From contig NZ_SSNW01000042.1 in the NCBI RefSeq assembly GCF_004801315.1, forward strand, positions 1-46,847: 46,847 nt of DNA, written 5' to 3'. Of this stretch, positions 27,338 through 35,973 are shown in pieces. The notes under the pieces are model-generated. The model was given only the letters and a program-made list of their open reading frames with translations, was not told the DNA's origin and did not search any database. Source of the DNA: Deinococcus sp. Arct2-2 (lineage in GTDB: Bacteria; Deinococcota; Deinococci; Deinococcales; Deinococcaceae). A program made the translations under genes and the position numbers. Every line of letters begins with the position of its first letter. Position 1 is the stretch's first letter.

Positions 27338-28342
27338 TTACACGCTCAGCGTTTTGGCGCAGCGGTACAAATCGCGGTTCACGTCTTTTCGCTTTTCCCA
27401 CGTTTCGTGCAGGGGAATATGACTGATGCCGCCGCCTTGCCTGCCCACCATCACGTCACTTTTACCGTCCATCAGGGCGTACACGGCAGCTTCACCTAAG
27501 CGGCTAGCCAACACGCGGTCACTGGATACGGGCGTGCCGCCGCGCTGGATGTGACCCAAAATGCTGACGCGGGTTTCTTGGCCCGTGCCTTCGTGAATGG
27601 CCTTGCTGACGCCCTCTGCGCCGCCCGGATAGCCTTCAGCCACGATGATGATGGAGCTGGCCTTGCCTTTGGCAAGACTCTGCTTCACGATCTCCACGAC
27701 GCCGTCTACGGGCTTGGCATCTTCGGGAATAAAGACTTCCTCGGCCCCGCCTGCCACCGCAACCTCTAGAGCGATGTGTCCAGCGTGGCGGCCCATAACC
27801 TCGATCACGAAGATTCGCTCGTGGCTGGCTCCGGTGTCGCGCAGTTTATCGACGGCGTCCAGCGCGGTTTCTACTGCCGTGAAGTAGCCGATGGTGTGAT
27901 CGGTGCCGTACAGGTCGTTGTCGATGGTGCCGGGCACACCGATGACCGGGAAGCCGTGTTCCTGCTGCAAAAAGTGTGCGCCGTGAAAACTGCCGTCGCC
28001 GCCGATGACGATCAATCCATCGACTTGCCAGTCACGCAAATTCTGTGCGCCCTTGGCCCGGCCTTCCGGACTGCGCCACGTATGGGAACGGGCCGTAAGC
28101 AAGATGGTGCCGCCGCGCTGGATGGTGTTGGCTACGTCGCGGGGGCCGATCAGGGCCATGTCGCCCTCGTGAAGTCCCTGAAAGCCTCGGCGCACGCCTA
28201 CGACTTCTATGCCGTTGTGGGTGGCGGTACGCACGACGGCACGAATGGCCGCGTTCATGCCGGGGGCGTCTCCGCCGCTGGTCAGCACGGCCACACGTTT
28301 CAGGCCGTTGGGATTGGAATGCTTGGTGTCTTCTTCAGTCAT
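27338..28342 (-). CDS. pfkA: 6-phosphofructokinase (ATP-dependent)
   Basis: This 334-residue glycolytic enzyme phosphorylates fructose 6-phosphate. Motifs are [27 protein letters not shown] in the ATP site, [18 protein letters not shown] with the catalytic TIDND, and [10 protein letters not shown] for the sugar phosphate. Length and order match bacterial group A PFK. The frame opens at 28354, but the ATG at 28342 has GAGG eight bases before it and the outer ATG does not, so I chose the inner one. It is convergent with ftsZ and is followed, on its strand, by the MITE-like element. Confidence 0.95.
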   Translation of the reverse strand: MTEEDTKHSNPNGLKRVAVLTSGGDAPGMNAAIRAVVRTATHNGIEVVGVRRGFQGLHEGDMALIGPRDVANTIQRGGTILLTARSHTWRSPEGRAKGAQNLRDWQVDGLIVIGGDGSFHGAHFLQQEHGFPVIGVPGTIDNDLYGTDHTIGYFTAVETALDAVDKLRDTGASHERIFVIEVMGRHAGHIALEVAVAGGAEEVFIPEDAKPVDGVVEIVKQSLAKGKASSIIIVAEGYPGGAEGVSKAIHEGTGQETRVSILGHIQRGGTPVSSDRVLASRLGEAAVYALMDGKSDVMVGRQGGGISHIPLHETWEKRKDVNRDLYRCAKTLSV

Positions 28343-28393
28343 GGTGGGCCTCATTTGCTTGGATCACAGGAAAGGGTTGGGAGAGAAAGACGC

Positions 28394-29371
28394 TCAGGGC
28401 TGCTGAGCTTGCGTCACCTGTAAGGCCAGCGCGTAAGCGTCATTCTTACGCAAACCCTGCCGCATCAGCGCGTCACGTATATCTCTGACCCCTTGTCCCG
28501 CGGCGGCCCACGCTCTGGCCTGCTCTGCCGGATCGGTCACGGGCTGCGCTGGGTCGGCTTCGCCCTCGGGTCGGCCCGCCACCACCACTACAATTTCGCC
28601 TCGTGTGCCTGCCTCGAAATGCGCCGCCAAGTCGGCCAAGGTGCCGCGCCGGGTCTCCTCGAACCGCTTGGACAGTTCCCGCGTGACGCTGGCGCGGCGT
28701 ACAGGGCCGCAACTGGCCGCCAAATCGGTCAGGGTGGCGTGCAGGCGGTGAGGACTCTCGTAGACGATGCTGGTTTCGGCCCGCGCCGCCACCGCACTCA
28801 GGCGGGCTTTGCGGTCTTTGCCCGAACGCGGCAAGAAGCCCTCGAAGGTAAAGCGGGCAGAATCTAGGCCCGACAGCACCAGTGCGGGCACGAAAGCGGT
28901 GGCTCCGGGCAACACTTCTATAGGCACATCGGCGGCAAGGGCGGCCTGCACCAGTTCCGCGCCGGGGTCACTGATGCCGGGCGTGCCTGCATCGCTGACA
29001 TACGCAAGGCGGGCATATCGTTCCAGCACTTGCGGGGCACGGCGCATAGTGTGGGCGTCTAGGCGCACCAGCGGTTTGCGGATGCCCAAGTAAGACAGCA
29101 GCGCTCCGGTGCGGCGGGTGTCTTCGCAGGCCACAGCGTCGGCGGCCCGCAGGACTTCTATGGCCCGCAGGGTCAAGTCGCCCAAGTTGCCCACAGGTGT
29201 GGGAACGAGCCACACCCGCGCACCGTCCGGAATCGGGCTGATGGGGGGCAAATCGGCGTGGGCGTCGGCTGCTTCCTCTAATTCTGCTGACCAATCTTCG
29301 TCCAACACCAGTTCGTCTACGCCGCCATCTTCAGTTCCGCCCTCAAGCGTGTCTTCTTCTGCCCTACTCAT
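28394..29371 (-). CDS. rsmI: 16S rRNA (cytidine(1402)-2'-O)-methyltransferase
   Basis: This 325-residue tetrapyrrole-methylase-fold enzyme methylates the ribose of C1402 in 16S rRNA. Typical segments are LVPTPVGNLGDLTLRAIEVL, ACEDTRRTGALL, AYVSDAGTPGISDPGAEL, TFEGFLPR and SPHRLHATL. The first ~48 residues are an acidic extension (rich in Glu and Asp) that the usual enzyme lacks. Its ATG overlaps the end of the upstream DUF104-like gene by eight bases, so the two are coupled. pfkA follows about 50 bases downstream. Confidence 0.94.
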   Translation of the reverse strand: MSRAEEDTLEGGTEDGGVDELVLDEDWSAELEEAADAHADLPPISPIPDGARVWLVPTPVGNLGDLTLRAIEVLRAADAVACEDTRRTGALLSYLGIRKPLVRLDAHTMRRAPQVLERYARLAYVSDAGTPGISDPGAELVQAALAADVPIEVLPGATAFVPALVLSGLDSARFTFEGFLPRSGKDRKARLSAVAARAETSIVYESPHRLHATLTDLAASCGPVRRASVTRELSKRFEETRRGTLADLAAHFEAGTRGEIVVVVAGRPEGEADPAQPVTDPAEQARAWAAAGQGVRDIRDALMRQGLRKNDAYALALQVTQAQQP

Positions 29372-29600
29372 CCGACTGGGGCTGGCCTGCCGTGCCTTCC
29401 AACTGCAATTGCCCCATCGCCATACCCGGCGTAGGCTTCACGCGCACGCGCACCTTGCGGGGCCGTTTCAGGGCGCTGGTAATCCGTGCGCGGAGCAGTT
29501 CGGTTTCGCCCACCGTAACCGTAACCACCGTGCCTTCGGGCAGGCGTGCGCCGATGAGCACTACCACTCCGTCTTCCACGATGCCCTTATACGCCCTCAT
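29364..29600 (-). CDS. Small DUF104/AF2212-like protein
   Basis: This is a 78-residue protein. The first ~30 residues (MRAYKGIVEDGVVVL, then LPEGTVVTVTV) resemble the DUF104/AF2212-like beta-barrel domain known from antitoxin-like proteins. The rest is basic (SALKRPRKVRVRVKPTPG). No PIN-domain or other toxin gene is adjacent. The frame opens at 29657, but AAGGAG about eight bases before the ATG at 29600 fixes the start. It overlaps rsmI by eight bases, so a role tied to rRNA modification rather than toxin control is possible; this is inference. Confidence 0.7.
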   Translation of the reverse strand: MRAYKGIVEDGVVVLIGARLPEGTVVTVTVGETELLRARITSALKRPRKVRVRVKPTPGMAMGQLQLEGTAGQPQSDE

Positions 29601-29730
29601 AGCTGCGCTCCTTGCTGGGGACTGTTCGAATCCCGTACTTCTGACGGACACTGGCAACCTTCATGCCTCTCAGGATACGCATCCTTGCCGCCTCTATCCC
29701 ATGAAGCCTCACGCTGGCGGCCCAGAGTCT

Positions 29731-30183
29731 TCACGCTTCGCGGCCTTGGGCACGTCTCTGACGGCGTTCGGCATTCGACAGGGCTTCGCGCAGGGCCACG
29801 ATTTCGCTTTCCCGTGCGCCGCCCAACCGCGCAAAGCGGTCTATCACTTCGGCGGCTTCGCGGCGGCGGTCTAGGCGCAACAAAATCAGGCCCAAATGTT
29901 CTCCACCCACAAAATACGCACGGGGGCTGGACGGATCGGCGGCCACCTGTGCCCGCGCCGCCGCCAACCGCTGCGTGGTGACGCGGTGCCGGGTCACTTG
30001 CCAGCGCACCACGTAGGCCGCCAGCGAGAACGTCAGAACAGCGCCCAACATAGACGCGCCCAGCACCTCCGGCACGCCCAACTGAGCGCCCAGCCGCACC
30101 GTCAGCGGAAAGCTGAACGACAGCACCACCATCACCGCCAGAGTCGCCGCGTAGTTCAAGTGCGCCCCCCAAGCGGAGGCCAA
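29731..30183 (-). CDS. Small two-span membrane protein with helical C-terminal domain
   Basis: This is a protein of up to 150 residues. Two hydrophobic spans lie at about residues 12-32 (ATLAVMVVLSFSFPLTVRL) and 41-58 (LGASMLGAVLTFSLAAYVV). A Arg/Ala-rich cytoplasmic part follows that looks like a TPR-type helical hairpin (AYFVGGEHLGLILLRLDRRREAAEVIDRF). Function unknown. The listed start is TTG; another TTG at 30159 with GGGGGG five bases before it is an alternative. A TAAACT box at 30205-30210 supports a short leader. It is about 130 bases upstream of the DUF104-like gene on the same strand. Confidence 0.6.
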   Translation of the reverse strand: MASAWGAHLNYAATLAVMVVLSFSFPLTVRLGAQLGVPEVLGASMLGAVLTFSLAAYVVRWQVTRHRVTTQRLAAARAQVAADPSSPRAYFVGGEHLGLILLRLDRRREAAEVIDRFARLGGARESEIVALREALSNAERRQRRAQGREA

Positions 30184-30204
30184 AGCAAACCGGACATACG
30201 CCCC

Positions 30205-30210
30205 AGTTTA
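30205..30210 (-). promoter_or_regulatory. -10 box for small membrane protein gene
   Basis: TAAACT on the minus strand predicts a transcription start near 30198, giving a 15-base leader to the TTG at 30183 or 39 bases to the TTG at 30159. Confidence 0.35.
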
Positions 30211-30269
30211 GCGGGCGGGGCGGGTGGGCGCTGTATGTCTATGTACGTGGGGGGATTGAGGTAGAAGGT

Positions 30270-30369
30270 GAACCCCCCCGTTGCTTCGCAACGCCCCCCC
30301 TTGAGGGGAGGATTAAAGATTTTGCGCTCCCCTTAAGGGGGGCTGGCTGCGAAGCAGACTGGTGGGTTT
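30270..30369 (+). repeat. Dispersed palindromic repeat, copy 2
   Basis: The element reads GAACCCCCCCGTTGC at the left and GCTGCGAAGCAGACTGGTGG at the right, with the same four inner hairpins as 6533-6636. It ends 36 bases before the rlmH -10 box. Confidence 0.8.
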
Positions 30370-30405
30370 ACACGCGGCGTGAATCCACCGTGCAAACCCT
30401 TCTGC

Positions 30406-30411
30406 CACACT
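30406..30411 (+). promoter_or_regulatory. -10 box of rlmH (leaderless)
   Basis: CACACT ends six bases (GCCCCC) before the ATG at 30418, the same spacing as the TACACT boxes elsewhere in the window. Confidence 0.45.
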
Positions 30412-30417
30412 GCCCCC

Positions 30418-30858
30418 ATGAGACTGCACCTGATTACCGTGGGCGAACCCAAGCTGCCCTATGCCCGCGCAGGCTGGGACGAATACGAAAAACGCCTGCG
30501 CCGCTACCACAAACTGACCGTGACGCGGGTGGCAGGCAAAACGCAGGCGCTGGAAAGTGAGGCCATTCGCCGCGCCGCCGGAAAAACGCCGCTGATCCTG
30601 CTCGATCCACGCGGCCAACAATTCACGTCGGAGGGGTTAGCGGCGTATTTGGACGGGCAGGGTGTGGGCGGAACGGGCGAACTAGCTTTTGCGATTGGCG
30701 GCCCGGAGGGACACACCGACGAGCTGAGGGCCGGAGCCTACGCCCTCTGGAGCCTCGGTACGCTGACCCTGCCGCACGATCTGGCGATGGTGGTGCTGGC
30801 GGAGGCGCTGTATAGGGCGGCGACGATCAGTGCGGGGGAGCCGTATCACCGGGGGTGA
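30418..30858 (+). CDS. rlmH: 23S rRNA (pseudouridine(1915)-N3)-methyltransferase
   Basis: This 146-residue SPOUT-class enzyme methylates pseudouridine 1915 in helix 69 of 23S rRNA. It has MRLHLITVGEPK at the start, LLDPRGQQFTSEGLA, FAIGGPEGHTDELR (the SPOUT knot) and the closing LYRAATISAGEPYHRG. It is slightly shorter than the E. coli enzyme. The frame opens at 30379; the ATG at 30418 gives the canonical N terminus and sits directly behind the CACACT box. A palindrome at 30861-30986 separates it from the convergent peptidase gene. Confidence 0.95.
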   Translation: MRLHLITVGEPKLPYARAGWDEYEKRLRRYHKLTVTRVAGKTQALESEAIRRAAGKTPLILLDPRGQQFTSEGLAAYLDGQGVGGTGELAFAIGGPEGHTDELRAGAYALWSLGTLTLPHDLAMVVLAEALYRAATISAGEPYHRG

Positions 30859-30860
30859 CG

Positions 30861-30986
30861 GGAACGTAGAGTGTGGATCGTAGAACGTGGAAAAAGCGCG
30901 GTGGCAGAGGCTTTCCCGCTCGCCTCTGCCACCACACAGCCCTGATCAATCAAGCTCCGTTTTGCTTTTTCTACGATCTACGTTCC
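30861..30986. repeat. Nested palindrome between rlmH and M16 peptidase
   Basis: GGAACGTAGA at 30861-30870 pairs with TCTACGTTCC at 30977-30986, and AAAAAGC at 30891-30897 pairs with GCTTTTT at 30964-30970. Inside, GGTGGCAGAGGC and GCCTCTGCCACC (30900-30911 / 30922-30933) make a perfect 12-bp stem. The GATCGTAGA and ACGTGG words are shared with 19267-19368. It probably serves as a two-way terminator. Confidence 0.65.
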
Positions 30987-30989
30987 TGA

Positions 30990-33935
30990 TCAAACTCCCT
31001 GTACCTCAAATTTCAGACCCAGCCCCTCCACTTCCGTATTCGGATCGCGCCCGGCCACCAGCGCGTAGGCGGCCCGCTCCGGCGTCAGGTATGTGTCCAT
31101 CACGCGGCGCAGATCGTCCAGTGTGACGGCCAGCAGGCGGGCTTTGAAGGCTTCCTGCACTTCGGGCGTGAATCCGGCCTGATCGCCGTAAAAACGCAGG
31201 CGGCCCACCGTGTCTGGGCTGGTCAGGGGGTCTAAGATTTTACTGGCGGTCAGAATGGCTTCGGTAAGTTCGCGCTCGCCCAACGGCGTGTCTAGGAAGG
31301 CACGGGCGTCGCGGAACACTTGATACGTGCGAGCAATGTGCGGGTCGCGGTAACTGGTCATAGAGAAGACGCCGCCCCGCGTGTCAAAGCCTGCGCCGCC
31401 GCCGTATGCGCCGCCCTTCTCGCGGATTTCCTTGAGCATGTACTCGCTTCTCAGCAGGCGCGACAGCACCAGCAACGCGGGACTGTCGGGGTGCGTATAG
31501 GGCACGGTGGGGTAGGCGATGGCATTGAAGGCCACTGGGGAATCGGTGGTGCGGGCCTGCGGGCCAGTGGTGAGCGGGGCCAACGCGGGGCGTCCGGTGG
31601 CGGCGTCGCCCGTAAACAGCGTGGTGATGGGCTGCACGTCCAGCCCAATATCGTCGGGCGTGGCGGTGAGACAGAGAAGTGGTTGCCCCCGCGTGATCAG
31701 CTCTTGCAGTTGGGCGAATTGGCCTAGCAGGGCGTCAATGCGGGCGTCCAAGCCTTCTGCACCCGTTTCACCTTCCGGGCCTTCTACGATGGCCTTCAGT
31801 GTCGCCAACGAGGTCAGCCCGCCAAAGCGTTCTTCCAGCACGGCGGCGGCGCTGACCTGTGCCGAGGCGAGGCGATCCGCGTAGGCGCTGCCCGAACCCA
31901 CCACGCTGGCTTTCATGCCCGACAAACGCTGCTCCAGCAGTTGCCGGGTGCGCTCACGGGTAAATTCTGGGGCGGCGATCAGATCGTGCAGCACGGCCAC
32001 CAGCGCCTCGGCGTTGCGGGCCAGCGCCTTACCGCTAAATGTCACCGCCAACCGCACGGCGCTCAGGTCATCAGGGGCGGTGCCCACGCCCGCGCTTGCG
32101 CCCACGCCGCCCGTCACGGCTTCTATGCGGCGCGACAATTCGGCGTAATCCTGCCCAGCCGCGCCGCTGCGGGTGACGGCATAGGTGTAGAGCGGCAGCA
32201 CGTCCAGCAGGTCGGCGGGCAGTTCGGGCAGGCGAATTTGCACATCCAAATAACTCAGGCCGCCGGTAGGTTGAGGCACACGGCCCACCAGGGCGCGGCC
32301 TTCTTGCGTGGTGCTGTAGTCGGGGCGCTGCACGCCGGGCGTCACGTCGCTGAGGGCCAGCGTGGGCAACACATTCGGGTCGGATTCCTGCGCCTGAAGC
32401 GACTGGAGTTGCAAGCTTTCCCGCACGATTCGGGCGCGGTCTTCATCGGTGAAGTCCTTGCTGAGACGTTCTACGAGTTCACGCTCGGCTTGCTCGGCCT
32501 GCGACGCCAGCAGTGGATCGGGCGTGACCACCATCGTGACGCGGTGGGGCAGCGCCAGAAGTTCTTCCAGCATGGTTTCGAACACGCGCTTGCCACTGTC
32601 CAGATCGGCCCGCAAGCTGTTCAGTTCGGCATCCAACCGCAGGCCAGTCACGGGGTCGCCGCCGTACAACCACGGCCCCATCAGCCGGAACATCACTTGC
32701 AGGCCATATGGATAGCCGCTGTTGCTGACTTCCTTTTGCCCAATCTCGAATTGGTGCAGGCTACTGGCGATCAGGTCAGCGGGAATACCGTCCCGTGCGA
32801 TGCCCGCCAGCGTGTCCAGCACCAGTTTCTCGACTTCGGCGGCCTTGCCCGCGCTGAGTCCCTTGAGGCCCACCGCGAACGCGCCCTCGCGGAAGGAATC
32901 GCGGTAGCCGGTCAGGTCGGCCAGCGCCGAGCCGACGCCCGATTCGATCAGCGGGCGGGTGAGCGGTGCGGCGGGATTGCCCAGCAGCACGTCGCTGAGG
33001 ACACTCCAACGCAGATTCAGGTCGGGGTTGCTGGAGCGGCCCAGTTTCCATGCCAGCAACACTTGGCCGCCGCGCTCCGTGTCCGAACCCGGATAAGTCA
33101 CGTCTACGCGGCGGGGTTCGGCAAAGTCGGGCTGATCGGGCACGCTCACATCCAACGATTGCGGCGCAAAACGGGCCATCACGTGCGACTCGATTTCGTC
33201 CAGCACGCGGGCCAAGTCCTGATTGCCGTAGGTGAAGAAAAAGGCGTTGCTGGGGTGGTAATGCGCCGCGTGGAAGGCCCGCAGTCCTTCATAAGTCAAG
33301 CCCGGAATGTCGTTCGGTTCGCCGCCACTGTTGACCGCGTAGGTCAGGTCGGGATACAGCGCCTTGCCCAGCGAGCGCCACATCACCGAACCCGCGCCCG
33401 CCATCGCGCCTTTCATTTCGTTGTACACCACGCCTTGCAGCTTCAGCGTGCTGGTGGGGTCGTCCAACTTCTCAAATTCGAAACGGTGGCCGTCCTGCCG
33501 AAAGGATTCGTAGCGCAGTAGAGGGAAAAAGGTGGCGTCCAAATACACCGACAGCAAGTTGAAGTAGTCCTGCACATTGCGCGTACTGAACGGATACGTT
33601 GTCCAGTCGTTGGCGGTCATGGCGTTCATGAAGGTGTTCAGGCTGCGCGGGGCCATCGCAAAAAAGGGATCGGGCACCGGGTACTTCTGGCTGCCCATCA
33701 GGGCCACGTGTTCCAGAATGTGGGCCACACCCGTGCTGTCTTTGGGGACGGTGGGAAAGGTGACGCCAAAGGCCAAGTTGTCGTCTTCGCGGATCACGTG
33801 GGCGTGGCGTGCGCCGAGTTCGTGGCGCAGCAGCACCAGCGTGCCCTGCATTTCGGGCAAGGCTTCGACGCGCTCTACGGTGTAGCGTCCCAGCGGCGTG
33901 CCTACGGTGGGCGGCTTGGTGAGTTGCATGGTCAT
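30990..33935 (-). CDS. M16C (PreP/Cym1-like) zinc metallopeptidase
   Basis: This 981-residue protein matches the large, single-chain M16C peptidases that degrade peptides inside a closed chamber. The inverted zinc motif HILEH (His72, Glu75, His76) and the distal ligand Glu173 in YNEMKGAM are intact. The second, inactive half follows, with KEIREKGGAYGGGAGF near the end, the usual substrate-anchoring Arg/Tyr segment. No signal peptide is seen, so it is cytoplasmic. A TAAACT box eight bases before the ATG gives a two-base leader. Probable role is peptide turnover. Confidence 0.93.
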   Translation of the reverse strand: MTMQLTKPPTVGTPLGRYTVERVEALPEMQGTLVLLRHELGARHAHVIREDDNLAFGVTFPTVPKDSTGVAHILEHVALMGSQKYPVPDPFFAMAPRSLNTFMNAMTANDWTTYPFSTRNVQDYFNLLSVYLDATFFPLLRYESFRQDGHRFEFEKLDDPTSTLKLQGVVYNEMKGAMAGAGSVMWRSLGKALYPDLTYAVNSGGEPNDIPGLTYEGLRAFHAAHYHPSNAFFFTYGNQDLARVLDEIESHVMARFAPQSLDVSVPDQPDFAEPRRVDVTYPGSDTERGGQVLLAWKLGRSSNPDLNLRWSVLSDVLLGNPAAPLTRPLIESGVGSALADLTGYRDSFREGAFAVGLKGLSAGKAAEVEKLVLDTLAGIARDGIPADLIASSLHQFEIGQKEVSNSGYPYGLQVMFRLMGPWLYGGDPVTGLRLDAELNSLRADLDSGKRVFETMLEELLALPHRVTMVVTPDPLLASQAEQAERELVERLSKDFTDEDRARIVRESLQLQSLQAQESDPNVLPTLALSDVTPGVQRPDYSTTQEGRALVGRVPQPTGGLSYLDVQIRLPELPADLLDVLPLYTYAVTRSGAAGQDYAELSRRIEAVTGGVGASAGVGTAPDDLSAVRLAVTFSGKALARNAEALVAVLHDLIAAPEFTRERTRQLLEQRLSGMKASVVGSGSAYADRLASAQVSAAAVLEERFGGLTSLATLKAIVEGPEGETGAEGLDARIDALLGQFAQLQELITRGQPLLCLTATPDDIGLDVQPITTLFTGDAATGRPALAPLTTGPQARTTDSPVAFNAIAYPTVPYTHPDSPALLVLSRLLRSEYMLKEIREKGGAYGGGAGFDTRGGVFSMTSYRDPHIARTYQVFRDARAFLDTPLGERELTEAILTASKILDPLTSPDTVGRLRFYGDQAGFTPEVQEAFKARLLAVTLDDLRRVMDTYLTPERAAYALVAGRDPNTEVEGLGLKFEVQGV

Positions 33936-33943
33936 AGGGGCAA

Positions 33944-33949
33944 AGTTTA
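33944..33949 (-). promoter_or_regulatory. -10 box of M16 peptidase gene
   Basis: TAAACT on the minus strand lies eight bases before the ATG at 33935, so the predicted leader is about two bases. The next -10 box, on the plus strand, is about 115 bases away. Confidence 0.5.
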
Positions 33950-34063
33950 GCGCCGTACTGCGGGAGAGAAGGTGGGGCTTGCCTCCAGCGGGTCATGTCC
34001 AGCAACCTTCTCCTTCCACTCCTCTCCTAACCCTCTCCCCATCTGCCTGCCCGCCCAGCCCGG

Positions 34064-34069
34064 TACACT
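34064..34069 (+). promoter_or_regulatory. -10 box of secreted-protein operon (leaderless)
   Basis: TACACT followed by GCCCCC and the ATG at 34076 predicts a transcript starting on the start codon. Confidence 0.6.
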
Positions 34070-34075
34070 GCCCCC

Positions 34076-35104
34076 ATGCAAGCTCCGAATCGCTTAGCGC
34101 GGCGTCCGTTTGCCCCGCTCTGGCCCCTGCTAACCGCAGCGTTGCTGGGTGTAGCAACCCTCAGCGCCTGCGGCAGCAGCACTGGCAGCACCGCCACCAC
34201 CGGGGCCGATCCCCTCACCTTCAATCTCACGTCGTTGCCGGTGGGCTATGTGGCCGAACCCTACGAAGCGCCGCTGGTGGTTACGGGCGGTACCGGGCCA
34301 TACGGGTTTCGCGTGGCGGCGGGCAGCCTGCCTCCCGGCATCAGCCTGAGTGGGCAGAGCTTGGTCGGCAAACCCACCAAAACCGGAGCCTTCAAATTTA
34401 CGCTGGAAACCAACGACGCGGGCCTGAGAAGCAAGGTGAAGGAGTACACGCTGAACGTGAACGACTTGCCCGCTCTGGCCCTGTTGCCCACGCTGCCTAC
34501 CGGGGAAATCCGGGGAGAAACGCGGATTCCGGTCACGATTGCGGGGCCGCGTGCCGTGCGTGCTGCCCGCCTGATGTGGACGCTGCCCAAAGGCGTGACC
34601 GTGACCCGCGTGCAACCCGGAGAAAACGGCGGCGTGCTGTTTTGGCGGCAAGAGGGGCAAACCCTCAGTGTCAGCGTGGGCTTCAAGGCCATTCCGAGGG
34701 CGGGCGCACGGGTGATGCTGGTGAGCATCCGGCCCAACAGCGCCGTAACCCTGAGTGCGACTGGGTTGGCCTTCGAGGCCCGCGACGGCACCGGCAAACT
34801 GTTGGCGCAACAGGGGATGCCGACTGTTCCGGGGGCGGCAACGCCGGTGGCGAATCCAGCGACAGTTCCGGCAAGCTCTGGCACAGGCACATCTAGTACA
34901 CCTGCCACGCCAGCCACCAGCACCCCAGCGACTCCAGCTCCAGCTACGACACCACCAAGCACCACCACCCCACCGACCACCGACCCGGTCACGACTCCTC
35001 CCACACCAAATCCACCCGACCCGACCCCACCTGAAAACGACACGCCGGTTGATCCTGTTCCCGGCCCTGGCACACAGCTTCCTTCTACGGGCGGCAGGGC
35101 ATGA
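34076..35104 (+). CDS. Lipoprotein with Ig-like and cohesin-like domains
   Basis: This 342-residue protein has a signal peptide ending in lipobox LSAC (Cys32), so it is probably lipid-anchored at the envelope. Residues ~46-128 match a He_PIG-type Ig fold (LPVGYVAEPYEAPLVVTGG, then SLPPGISLSG). Residues ~140-243 look cohesin-like: GETRIPVTIAG, VRAARLMWTLPKGVTVTRV, TLSVSVGFKAIPRAGARVML and LAFEARDGTG follow the cohesin strand order. The tail from ~250 is a Pro/Thr/Ala low-complexity linker. Its stop overlaps the next ATG by four bases. The third gene of the operon encodes a dockerin, which supports the cohesin call; this needs a profile search. Confidence 0.78.
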   Translation: MQAPNRLARRPFAPLWPLLTAALLGVATLSACGSSTGSTATTGADPLTFNLTSLPVGYVAEPYEAPLVVTGGTGPYGFRVAAGSLPPGISLSGQSLVGKPTKTGAFKFTLETNDAGLRSKVKEYTLNVNDLPALALLPTLPTGEIRGETRIPVTIAGPRAVRAARLMWTLPKGVTVTRVQPGENGGVLFWRQEGQTLSVSVGFKAIPRAGARVMLVSIRPNSAVTLSATGLAFEARDGTGKLLAQQGMPTVPGAATPVANPATVPASSGTGTSSTPATPATSTPATPAPATTPPSTTTPPTTDPVTTPPTPNPPDPTPPENDTPVDPVPGPGTQLPSTGGRA

Positions 35105-35973
35105 AGCGGGCGCGACTTGCCCTCGGTTTGACGGCAGCCCTGCTGACTCTGACCACCGCGCAAGCCAGCACGTTTACGCCTCTCACGCTGACGCAGCAGG
35201 CCAAGAAAGCTCAGGTGATCGTGCGGGCTACGGTGGGTTCGCCTACCGCCACACAAACCGGATCTGGGCCAACGGCGGTGTCTTGGATCAATTACCCGCT
35301 GACCGTGACCGAAATCATCGCCGGGGACGTGGCGAGTCTGCCTCTGCGTGAGGGCAAACCCACGCTGATGTTTCTGGCAGGCCTTCAGGACGTGCCCACG
35401 CTGAACTCTGGGCAGGATGTGTTTTTGCTGCTGTACACAGGCACACAGGACAGCCCGCTGGTAGGCTTCAATCAGGGCGTGTATCCGGTCATCAATGGCC
35501 GCGTGACCCTCTGGAACGAGGCGGCCATTGAGGCAGAAACACCCACTGCGGCGGCAACTGCTCGGGCAGCGGCCAGTACAGCAACGGCAGCAGCGGCAAC
35601 AGCCAGCACCACCACTTCAGCGGGCGCTTCGGCCAGTGCAACTGCGGCCACTGCACCACCTGTAGACGGCGCAACGGCAGCAGCCAACAACCCGGTGACG
35701 CCTAGCCCGACGCCGACGACAGGCCCGGTAGCCCCGTCAGCAACAACAGGAACGACGACTCCGCCAGCAGGGAGTACAGCGACGGCGGCAGCTCCAGTCA
35801 ATCCAGCCACAGCTTCCTCTACCGCAGCCGCAGCAACCCCCAGCCTAACGGCAACTCCACCCCAGACCGCAGCCCCAGCAGCACCCGTGACGCCCGCCGC
35901 CACCCCAGACCCCTTTGAGCGTGATCCGGCCAAGTTCCGCGATCAACTCCGGGCCGCAAGGAATTCACCATGA
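35101..35973 (+). CDS. Secreted protein with beta domain and Ala/Thr/Pro tail
   Basis: This 290-residue protein has a signal peptide (about residues 1-22, ending AQA). A single beta-rich domain follows at about 23-140. Features are AQVIVRATVG, NYPLTVTEIIAGDV, DVFLLLYTG and LVGFNQGVYPVINGRV. The last element resembles the VVG-x-x-QG-x-y-x-V signature I recall from secreted proteins found beside matrixin-like proteases. From ~141 to ~275 it is an Ala/Thr/Pro-rich linker. The function is unknown. It is the middle gene of the cohesin-like/dockerin operon, coupled by ATGA overlaps on both sides. Confidence 0.75.
   Translation: MKRARLALGLTAALLTLTTAQASTFTPLTLTQQAKKAQVIVRATVGSPTATQTGSGPTAVSWINYPLTVTEIIAGDVASLPLREGKPTLMFLAGLQDVPTLNSGQDVFLLLYTGTQDSPLVGFNQGVYPVINGRVTLWNEAAIEAETPTAAATARAAASTATAAAATASTTTSAGASASATAATAPPVDGATAAANNPVTPSPTPTTGPVAPSATTGTTTPPAGSTATAAAPVNPATASSTAAAATPSLTATPPQTAAPAAPVTPAATPDPFERDPAKFRDQLRAARNSP

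Noticed and set aside
31941..33521. Plus-strand frame of 526 codons opposite the M16 peptidase
   Set aside because: It is a high-GC shadow frame, rich in Gln, His and Arg with no recognisable domain. The peptidase zinc motif on the other strand is intact.
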